Positions 1 to 8,396 of a stretch of DNA of 13,406 nucleotides are shown piece by piece. Within the stretch, counting starts at the first letter, position 1. Each line of letters starts with the position of its first letter. A program made the translations under genes and the position numbers. The stretch comes from Thoreauomyces humboldtii (taxonomy: Eukaryota; Chytridiomycota; Chytridiomycetes; Spizellomycetales; Powellomycetaceae): positions 1 through 13,406 of the forward strand of contig JADGJA010000641.1 in assembly GCA_027596035.1 (NCBI GenBank), read 5' to 3'. The notes under the pieces were generated by a model. The model did not search any database, was not told where the DNA came from, and worked only from the letters and a program-made list of their open reading frames with translations.

Positions 1-259
1 GCCTGACACAGGTTATTTGACACATTTGACATTAGACTTTCCCTCAGAAGGCAACTCTTAGATCCTTCGTCTTTCACTACCTGGCCGCGTCTTGCTTCTT
101 TCTTCGCAGTGCGCATTGTTTCAAGTCTGCCTAGTCGTTTGACGGTCATTCCACCCATAGTCCGGCGCCGTGTCGATCCCCTTTTCCGTTGAGACAGCGC
201 TCCACTCCCGCGCTCCAAGAGTTTGGCCACGCCTCGTCTGGAACGTTCTGACGTCGTAA
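1..259 (+). promoter_or_regulatory. Upstream region and probable 5' leader of the RFX gene
   Basis: No coding signal was found here on the plus strand. The open minus-strand frame at 121-453 lies opposite the leader and the first RFX exons and has low-complexity, non-protein-like content. The stretch ends at the ATG at 260. I see no clear TATA element. Any promoter assignment is inference from position only. Confidence 0.35.
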
Positions 260-2251
260 ATGGAGGTATGTCTAGATCCAGCTGGATGTGCTTTAGCATT
301 CGGCCTAACTTGACACTTCCCTCCTCCTTGCGTAGGCGCCGGAGGTGCTGAGTTCGCTCGAGGTAGACCTGGCGGCCCAAGTGACAAAGCGGGAATCTGA
401 GGGAGGGTTGACAGTGGACAATAAACCGCCGATCGACCATCGTTATCACTCACCGAACATACACGCCACTGGTACGGTCACGCCGTGCGATGTGGAAAGC
501 TACGATGAGCTAGATCACTCCGGCGATGATCACGATGGGAATCCGGACAATGCGCGCGAGACGCAGGTTCCCACCGAATCTGACATGCGACAAATGATGC
601 TCGAATCAAAGGACACATTGGAGCAACTTGCGCAAAAGGCTGCCATGACGGGACCACAGGCCGACAAGGCGCGGTCCATCCTTGTCACTCAATGGCTTGT
701 GGAAAACTACGAACCGTGCGAAAAGAACAGCATTCCTCGAAGCAATCTTTACGACCATTACTGCTCCTACTGTCTGGAAAGCAAGATAGATCCCGTCAAT
801 TCGGCATCCTTTGGGAAGCTCATCCGGACTGTGTTCCCGGAAATAAGAACGCGGAGGTTAGGGACGCGCGGAAAGTCAAAATACCATTACTGCGGGATAC
901 GGATACGGATGGCCACGTCTCCCACGCCACCAGTTCAGTCGACGACTGCTGCAATTATTGCAGCCGCGCATGCAAGGTGAAACCATACGCTTCTGCTTTT
1001 CTGTGGCTATTCAAACGTCAGCTGACCTTCAAGCATCACAGAGATGCAGAAGCTTCCCAAAATACCGCTGGGCTGGCGATTGACCATGATACGCTTGGCA
1101 CTCAGGAGCAGCAGCTTGACAAAACCCATATAGCAAAGATGCCTGAGCTGCCGGAACTAGTCGAAGCCCAAGTTCCGTCAAACCTTAGCTTTCAGCAGTG
1201 CCGACAGTACTTGGAAGGTTACAAGCAACACTGTCAGACCCTCCTTCGGAGCATACAGTATATGAAGTTTAATGAAGTCGAAGCCATCATCAAGAACTAC
1301 TGGGAATGTCTCACGTCGCAGGATCGGGATATCGCACACAGCGACGAGATCGTAGAATACATCTGGCGATATGACTCGCTACTGTACGACGTAAGTGCGC
1401 AGTCCAAGGCAATGTAAAATTTGCTACATTCTGACCAATTCGCTCGGATCCTTCGGTGCAGACAATCATGAATCTCTTACTACCGAACGTTCTGCAAATG
1501 ATGCCAATACAGATCATACAAGCTGTGCGGCAGTTCGCGCGTCAGCTGGAAGGCTGGATGCTGACATCTCTAGAAGGCTACTCGCAACTGCTTACCTCCC
1601 GCAAAGTTGAAGGTAAAGACTACTTCTCGTTCAAAATTTGCATCTCAACTGTTGACGGATTTCTATCCGGCTGCCCCAGTCGTCAAAGTCTTCGTCCAGC
1701 AACTTCGACGCCACACCTCTCTCAACCACCTCGCGCAAGCCGCTGCCGCTGTACTCGACAATCAGGAGCAGGTGAATCAGATGCTGATTGACTGGAACCG
1801 CATCGACTTCGAAAACATCCGCGACCAAGCTTCCTGGGTCTGCGAGTGTCGAAAAGAAGATATCGTGCAGGTCATGGAGCTAGATTTCCGTCAGCTCCTG
1901 ACCACGTCAGGAAAGTTAGAGCTATGGACAGGATGGCTCGAGACGGTGGTCAACCGGTTCCTCGACGAGACCCTTGACCCTCAGAAATACGTCTACGTGG
2001 CGAGACAGTTTCTCCTCAAGTGGGCCTTCTATTCCTCCCTTGCTATGCGGGACCTGACGCTTAGAAGCGCTACCAGCTTTGGGTCGTTCCATCTACTTAG
2101 GTTGTTGTTTGACGAGTACATCTTTTACCTCGTCGAGCAGCGCATCGCAAACATCAAGGCGTTCGAGCAACAAACTCACCAACACCAGCAGCAGTCCGTT
2201 ACAGTAGCTGTCGCGACGCAGCCCCAGAGCGGGACCACGAGACCCTGGTAA
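260..2251 (+). CDS. RFX1: RFX-family winged-helix transcription factor
   Basis: This is a sequence-specific nuclear DNA-binding protein; fungal relatives (yeast Rfx1/Crt1, fission yeast Sak1) act in cell-cycle and DNA-damage-linked transcription. Inferred exons are 260-265, 336-976, 1042-1390, 1462-1612 and 1680-2251, giving 572 aa in frame. Introns are 65-71 bp with GT..AG ends. The RFX DNA-binding domain is complete at about residues 113-193, from KARSILVTQWLVENY to KSKYHYCGIRIR. The C-terminal conserved region follows, including QQLRRHTSLNHLAQAA (from about residue 390) and the diagnostic DEYIFYLVEQRIA (527-539). The N-terminal ~110 residues are acidic and unconserved. The start is an ATG in a six-base coding exon (Met-Glu) that splices in frame to 336. 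The stop at 2249 overlaps a good GTAAAG donor at 2248, so the true C-terminus may lie further downstream. The family call is firm; the ends are less so. Confidence 0.92.
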
Positions 2252-2354
2252 AGGGCCCTTCTCTGATTTCTCACCCCTTTTTCCCTCTATCTTTCCTTCT
2301 GCTTCCCTTTGTACGTGTTCCTTCTCATCCTGAAGACATGACCAACACGCTCAG

Positions 2355-2890
2355 TCAGGAGATAGGCCGACACGAGCTTTCGAGCCGCCTTGGCACCTCT
2401 CCTCTCGGCTCCACCGTCCGAGCATCAGCAGCATCGCAAGGACGGCGTGTCGCCATCCTCTCCTTTCAATTCCCATTCCCCTCCGTAATCGCACCATCAG
2501 CTACATGCACACTTTGCCACGATCGAAGCACTTCTCGCGGCCTCCACTCCCTCAGAATCCATCCAGGACGCCAACCCTGATCGCCGCATATCCGTAGCGG
2601 ACGGAGTGGCTGGGCAGGAGGCGACCACCACGACAAAGTGGCACGGCATACATGCTTCAGCGCCGTATCCGCATGCCACAGACATCTGCCTTGCTTCGAC
2701 AGTCTACACGCTTCGCAACAACGTGCCGTCCTTTCGAAGGGACTTCACCGCCGGCTACCCGCTCACCGCCGCTTGGGTGGACTGCGTCGTTGCCTATCTC
2801 TCGGGCCCAGAAGACGGCACCCACGTGTCCTCCCAGGACTGCTTGGATGTGCTCGGGAAAGACTACTTGATCAGCCAGGTCGGCGCATGA
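2355..2890 (+). other. Coding-like block: possible 3' exons of RFX or a separate small gene
   Basis: From about 2501 to 2890 one plus-strand frame is open and protein-like (for example DFTAGYPLTAAWVDCVVAYL), ending with TGA at 2888-2890. I recognise no family. Two readings are possible. In the first, the RFX gene continues: donor GTAAAG at 2248, an ~80-nt pyrimidine-rich tract, CATGACC, and acceptor at 2354. A second 52-bp intron (2449-2500, weak GTCGCC donor) would restore frame and give a 732-aa RFX. In the second, a separate gene starts at ATG 2338, with the pyrimidine-rich tract as its promoter, and uses the same second intron. Without that intron the frame meets TAA near 2485. I slightly favour the RFX extension because the junctions are in phase, but neither reading is proven. 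Confidence 0.35.
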
Positions 2891-3360
2891 CCACCGGGCA
2901 AGATGGACGTGACGGTGGGACTGGCCACCGGGGAGGAGCTTACAGTAAGCCTGGAGGTGGTGGCTGCCCGCGATCTGACGCTAGCTTGCTCCGTGGTTGT
3001 ACCTGGCAGCAAGCCGGTGCGGACCGTCACGTGATCGGTCACGGTAGCGAGGGTGGACGTCGTGGCAGAAAACCGCGTTCGGTCAAAGAGCATTAGATAT
3101 GTAGATTAACAGATCTGACGTGGAATATATTTCTGCGGGCCAGTGATATTTTGAGTAGATATCCAGCATGCTATTGCAACAACATTTCTGGGAGGATCTC
3201 CTCGAAGTGGCCGCGTACTGGTCTTTCATTAAAAACTCGTTTTCAACTCGCCATCAGCTTATCTCTTATGTAACTCCGGGTCCCGTCACGGTCTCCGCAT
3301 TGCAGACTACATGATAGATTTCGCCGGAGAGGGTTCTCTCATTCAAGGAATCATCAACGA
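2891..3360. other. Convergent intergenic region between RFX and NPR3
   Basis: No gene can be supported here. Positions 2903-3031 hold a short plus-strand frame with protein-like content (starting MDVTVGLATGEELTVSLEVV). It is one frame off from the block ending at 2890, and the 24-nt gap is too short for an intron. An eight-base palindrome TCACGTGA lies at 3027-3034. From about 3095 the sequence becomes AT-richer and stop-dense in all frames, as expected for the two facing 3' UTRs. Confidence 0.5.
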
Positions 3361-5700
3361 TCAAGGAAGTAGCGCCGTGATTACCACCTCGCGGAATCTG
3401 CTAAGGATGGTACGAAGATCCTTTCTGCGGATGTCAAATTATGTCAGTGATGATAGCAAGCGGAAGAGCAGAGACACTTGTACCAGAAGCTGCTGCACCA
3501 ACCTCGTCAAGTTCTCGCGGAAAACAATCTCTTCAACATGACACTTGCCCGAAAAGTACGGGACTAGCCTGGAGAATGAACTGGATCAGCTATTCAAGCA
3601 TCTCAGGCGCATGCCGGGCCAATGGGTTGCGTCACATCGTCGTTTACCTGAGGAAGAGCGAAGCGATGGCAGCCGGTTGCTCACACGCGACTTGGTCGAT
3701 CCAGTCGCGCTGCTGCTCGGTTGCATTTGCCGGATCAGGAATCACGAGCGCCGTGGGACCCGCAATGGGCATGATTTCTGGAGGATGGTTCCCGTTGCCC
3801 CTAGCAGATGCATTCTTGCTGACGCTGTATGGAATCATTAGATCTGAGGAAAAGAATGGACAACAAGATTGAATGCTTGACCAAGTCTTGTCATGAGTAC
3901 AAGGATAAATTGTGTCTTACATATGTACATATGAAGCTGGTGGACCAGGTTATGCCGAAGCAGATAGGTCAGGATCTCAAGGTACAGCGTCCGGAGCTCC
4001 TTCTGGGGGACGATCACAGAGTAAGGTCGCGGGATGGACAGGTCGGCGAGGACTGAAGGAAGGTCAAGTTGCGGAAACCGCGTTTGAAAATCCTCGATCA
4101 GACACGGGAGCCTAGGGAGTGATAGCCGAACCAGTCAGTACACATCCAGGTTCTTAAGGGCTAATCCTTGACGAAGATGATACTTATCGAGCGGAGCGTC
4201 CGGGGACACTACGTATACGTTGCGCATGCTGATGACATCAATGATTTTGGCCTTTTGCCAATGGACGAGATGCGCTGCCAAGCGGTACAGTTGAGACAGA
4301 GAGCAGTCGAGCATCGTCTGCAGTTGCTCAAGGCTATTAGTTGGCCAAAGTCAGTGTACTCTTCTTCAATTCTTGCTGCGATTAAACAGGTTCTCTTTAC
4401 AAACCATTGCGTAGGCGTAACGACCTGTATGAGTTCAACTAAGAGTGGTAATGGGTCCAGTGGAAGTTCCTTGAGCACCTCCTCTGGGTCGTGCAGAAGA
4501 AGAAGCGCATGATACGGTCTCAAAATGGGGTATTCGCGGGCGTCGAGCGCAATCAAGGTTGCATCCGATGTAGGCGAAAGCGGAGCTGCCGCCCGGCTAT
4601 GAGGAGAGTGGGCGGGATGGCATCCTAAGCCGGAAGTAAGACCCGCTTGCAAACCATGGCGGTAATCGGGGATATGTAAGGAAAGATCAACGGACGCATT
4701 GACGACCACGTGAGCTGATGAAGTAGTGGTAATTGACGAGTAAATTTCTGAGAGACACTTTGCTAGCGTGCTTTCGGCGAGGATCCGGGTCATAAGCTCC
4801 TCCCCATAGGCGTGGTCTGCCACCAATCAACCTTTAGACCATTGAGAGTGAAGAAGGATGCACAGTACTAGACCCACCCGATGGCTTGCATTGTGCGTCG
4901 TCCTTGATACTGAGGATAAGTTCGGCTTCTCGTCGGATGTATCCACGTTTCAGCTGCTCGTATTTGAGGGCTGCGGTGACCTTAGAGATGACGTGGGTGT
5001 ACATGGCATCGACTTCCCGCTGACCGTTGCTCGGTTGCATCGCAAATACCAAATTGAACATTGACAATTGGTGCGCTGATGCGGCAGAACCCCCGACAGT
5101 CGGAGTGGTAGCACTGTCCAGCGCGTTGCTGTTGCGAGAAGCCTCCGACGGGACGGCACTATGGAGCTGGAAGGGGAACTCTGCGGTCGCATGATCCACA
5201 GCGGACGCGTTGCTTGGGAACAGGGTAGCTGTGCCAGCAGCATCCTGCGCCGCAAGGCGTTTCTTTTGGATCATGCGCGCAAAGCGATGACCAGTGCCCG
5301 GACGGTCCGCGTGAAGCAAAGTTGGATGTCCCACGAAAGTGACCCCATCAACGGTAAGCTGAAATTGACGATCGCAAAGAGCAACTTTGGGAGATAGGAC
5401 GTCGGATAGAAACTGTGGCTCGAAGCCTAAGAAGAGGTCTGGGCAGTCTCCGTCATTGGAGAGTGAAGCACCTCCTTTGATTCCACCGATGCCGGCCTTT
5501 CCCCTCTGGCCATCGTCCGATCCGTCTAGATGCTCAGGCGACGCTCCAGGTAGCAGCGAGCGTGACGAACGAGGCCGCCTCTTTCTGAGCGTGAACGAGG
5601 TTCCGCGATTTCGTTTCGGATCGGACGGATAGCTGAAGACGAGTTGATGCCCTCGACTCGAATAGCAGATGAGAAGGACACCGAGAACCGGCGAACTCAT
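3361..5700 (-). CDS. NPR3: Npr3/NPRL3, GATOR1 (SEACIT) subunit
   Basis: Npr3 pairs with Npr2 and Iml1 in the vacuolar/lysosomal GATOR1 complex, which turns off TORC1 when amino acids are short. Inferred exons on the minus strand are 5700-4878, 4816-4401, 4317-4184, 4111-3921, 3843-3648, 3568-3503 and 3424-3361; introns are 61-83 bp. They total 1890 nt (629 aa) with no internal stop. The N-terminus has the family's LGVLLICYSSRGHQLVFSYP. Next come FLSDVLSPKVALCDRQFQLTVD, FVGHPTLLHADR and MFNLVFAMQ (the longin-like domain). Further on are ILRPYHALLLL (about 372-382), LSQLYRLAAHLVHWQKAKII (420-439), then a YLEILTYLLRHNLVHQLHMY block and a final HVEEIVFRENLTR helix (597 on). The ATG at 5700 directly precedes the conserved block. 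The donor at 3502 (GTTGGT) is unusual. The gene is divergent from eIF2B-gamma and 173 bp from it. Confidence 0.94.
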
Positions 5701-5873
5701 TTACGAGGAATCGCAAGCTTTCGTCGACGAGACCTCAGCGAACCCTTCAGCCGGGACGACCGCCCAAACGAGGAGAGGTGTGGCACTGCAACTCCACCTT
5801 TGAGTGAGTCATCATGCATATTCCTTCCTCCCTTTTCCCACGCTGCGTCTGCTCTCCACTCACTCCAAACGCA
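5701..5873. promoter_or_regulatory. Divergent promoter shared by NPR3 and eIF2B-gamma
   Basis: Only 173 bp separate the two start codons, so both promoters must lie here or overlap the neighbouring gene. The eIF2B-gamma side (about 5820-5870) is strongly pyrimidine-rich, as in many fungal core promoters. A Gcn4/bZIP-type element lies at 5805-5812. I found no TATA box. Confidence 0.7.
5805..5812 (+). promoter_or_regulatory. Gcn4/AP-1-type bZIP site TGAGTCAT
   Basis: The bases TGAGTCAT match the Gcn4/Cpc1 consensus TGA(C/G)TCA(T) exactly. The site lies 62 bp before the eIF2B-gamma ATG and 105 bp before the NPR3 ATG, inside their only shared intergenic region. A chance match to the seven-base core is expected in a few percent of regions this size, so function is inferred mainly from the fit with both genes' roles in amino-acid sensing. 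Confidence 0.5.
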
Positions 5874-8105
5874 ATGTTTTTGAGCAAGACCAAAGCAGTC
5901 AAGCGCACAGCCGATGTGGTCACCGAGATACAGGTGAGAGCTTCATTGTTGGATGACTCTTCAGGCTTCGTCGTTTGACCATTCACTCCCTGTTCAAGGC
6001 GGTCATCCTCGCGGGCCGACCGAGAGACTGGGGAAAGTAAGCTGTTGACGTCGTTTCTCACGGATCCGCAAGAGACAGAGGTTCCTGATACATTGCATTA
6101 CAGTCTCGATGCTGTTACCGATGACGGGGATGCTAAAGCCGAGCACAAGATTCCAAAGGCCGCGCTGCCTGTTGCGGGAAAGCCCATGATACACTACCAG
6201 CTGGAATGGTTGGAGGCGGCCCGAATTCAAGGTGGAAATCCTGTGGTTCCCATACTTCCTGGAGGACTGATTGACTCATCTCATCCTGCATCCGCATTGC
6301 AGAGGTCCTGGTTCTGTGTTCATCTGGATCGAAGAATGAGATCCAGAGTCAGCTGCAGAAGTATGCTGGCTCAAGCGATATGATCAAGTTTAAGGTCATG
6401 ACTACAAACCATGGAGAAGGAACTGCGGACGCTCTTCGTCAAGTGAAGGATGAAATCAAGGTACGCAATGCTCTTGGCAGCTTTATCGTTGGGTGGGTAC
6501 CTGACGTGTTCTTCTGCAGAGCGACTTCATTGTTATGACTTGCGACGTTATCACCGACTTACCACCACACCACCTCATCGACCTGCATCGGATTCACGGC
6601 CCAGCTGTTACTGCACTAATGTATGATGTGTCCAAGCTGGATTCCAAAACGCCGGGTAGCAAGCGCGATGGTGAGCTTTGCATCCACACGCCGTTTCCGA
6701 TTTCGTTACGAAAATGTGAGCATATCGTCTCACAAAACGGTCCAATTCTGGTAGAGTACGCTGAGTATATTGGAATCGATACGGAGAAGGGAAACCTTGT
6801 TTTTGCCGAGCCCCAAGATAGCGGCAGAGACACCGTTCGATTTCAAATACCCATGTTGAGAAGGTAGCTAGATGTCCCGCTGTAATTTCCCCTGATCTGT
6901 ACTAACGTTGAGTCCGTTAATCAGATTCCCCAGGCTCCGCATGTACACCAATCTCCGAGACGCCCACGTCTACATTTTTAAGCGATGGGTCATTGACATC
7001 GTGGTGAAAGAGACATCTATATCTAGCATCCGCAAGGATTTACTCCGGGCTTTGCTGCGGTGTCAGCACAGCAAGCGAACGAGGCAGGCGCTGAACATTG
7101 ATGCCCGTAAGTCTCTAATGTCGCTCTCCTTGTATGCTTAGCCAGCTGCTCATTCTTCTTTTCAGTAATCAGGGCGAACCCGGATCCCTTCGCCGAGGCT
7201 GCGATCCTTTCAACGACAAGTTGCCAGGGCACCGATGCTAGTAAGTATTGCTTACCTAACCAGTTTTACCAAGAACCCTTTGATCAACCGATTTTGCAGT
7301 GTTCAAAATGGCGCAAGAAAAGGCCTCTGAAAGTCATAACCCAACTCCCCGGGAAAGCGTTACAGATTCACCGAAACCGGAAGAGGATGCATCGGAGCAG
7401 GAATTTATCTGTGCAGCTGTTATCTGCGAAGACTCTTTCTGCGCACGAGCGAATAACGTATCCGCATACGCAGAGGTTAATCGCCAGGTTGGTTCCCTCC
7501 TGCATGCAATTGAAGCCGAATCACATGTTAATGCGGCACTCTCTGAAGCGACTGGCCATCGTAAAAGCCAAGGCGGCCGCAGGCGATACTAAGGGCAAGC
7601 CTCCGCAGGTAAAGGGAACATAACATATTCGCTGGGTCTCTCCGAAGCCTCACTCACACCTTTGCAGGTAGGATCAGACTCCATTATCGAATCAGAGTCT
7701 ATTGGCGAGCGATGCAGCATCAAGAAATCCGTTATCGGTCGGCATTGCACAATCGGAAAGAATGTCAAGATTACAAATTCTGTGATAATGGACCACGTCG
7801 TGATTGAAGACTTGTATGAGCAACATCCATCTTCTTTGAAATATCTCCATCAGAACTCATGTCTTTATTTCACAGTGTCAAACTTGACGGGTGCATCGTC
7901 AGCATGAACGCGCAGATCCTGGAACAATCGCAACTAAAGGACTGCGAGGTTGCGCCGATGCGAGTTGTCGAAAAGGGCAGTAAGTACCTTTCAAGCTCGA
8001 TAAGTTTCTTTGACTTTCCGGCCCCTGACTGATGTCTGTCCTTACGCAGCCGTCAAATCCAACGAGCAATTCGTTTCCCATTTTCTCGACATGGACGAAG
8101 CATAA
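5874..8105 (+). CDS. GCD1: eIF2B gamma subunit, translation initiation factor
   Basis: With the epsilon subunit this forms the catalytic arm of eIF2B, the cytosolic GDP/GTP exchange factor for eIF2. Inferred exons are 5874-5933, 5999-6036, 6104-6231, 6303-6460, 6520-6863, 6925-7106, 7166-7240, 7300-7487, 7549-7608, 7668-7813, 7876-7979 and 8050-8105. They total 1539 nt, 512 aa, all in frame. The N-terminal half is the nucleotidyltransferase-like domain: QAVILAG (20-26), IPKAALPVAGKPMIHYQLEWLE (from about 49), NHGEGTADALRQ, and DFIVMTCDVITDLPPHHLIDLHR. EDSFCARANNVSAYAEVNRQ precedes the left-handed beta-helix (about 412-495), which shows IGERCSIKKSVIGRHCTIGKNV-type hexapeptides. There is no C-terminal W2/HEAT domain, which excludes epsilon. 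The glycine-rich loop is degenerate (AGRPRDWG), as is usual for gamma. An in-frame ATG at 5814 could add 20 residues, but the 5874 start matches the short family N-terminus better. Confidence 0.94.
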
Positions 8106-8396
8106 CCGTCATTCCCTCCTCACTATATCCATACATAGATTATACATTCTGATCAGCAATCTCATTTCTGAACCGGTCATCCCAATCTGAGGTTGCTTCT
8201 GAGTGTCTATGTCGGACGTTTCGGACAAGATTTTGTAAAATGTATTTTGACGCCCCCAAGGCCAAGATCAGAGGCATCCTCGAGAAATGAGCTGCTGCAC
8301 GATTGGGCAGCCGCTGATACCTTGAACACAGGGAGACAGCTCGAACCCATCGGTCCCTCCTCTGCGTCTGTCTCTGTTTGTCGTGGGCAGTTGCTT
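8106..8396 (+). promoter_or_regulatory. Region between eIF2B-gamma and INTS9
   Basis: This 291-bp interval should hold the eIF2B-gamma 3' UTR and the INTS9 promoter. A plus-strand frame is open from 8193 into the first INTS9 exon, but its content before 8397 matches nothing I recognise and it has no in-frame ATG before 8397. No RNA gene or repeat was seen. Confidence 0.4.

Noticed and set aside
3311..4115. Several plus-strand open frames of 64-143 codons
   Set aside because: They lie opposite NPR3 exons whose minus-strand translation matches the conserved C-terminal half of Npr3. Their own content shows no family resemblance.
3361..5700. Possible frameshifts or pseudogene in NPR3, since its frame changes several times
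   Set aside because: Each change is explained by a 61-83 bp GT..AG intron with correct phase, and the spliced total is exactly 630 codons including the stop.
5874..8105. Mannose-1-phosphate guanylyltransferase or eIF2B epsilon
   Set aside because: The sugar-nucleotide signature GGxGTRLxPLT is absent and the C-terminal W2 domain of epsilon is missing. The FCARANNVSAYAEVNRQ linker and overall length fit gamma.
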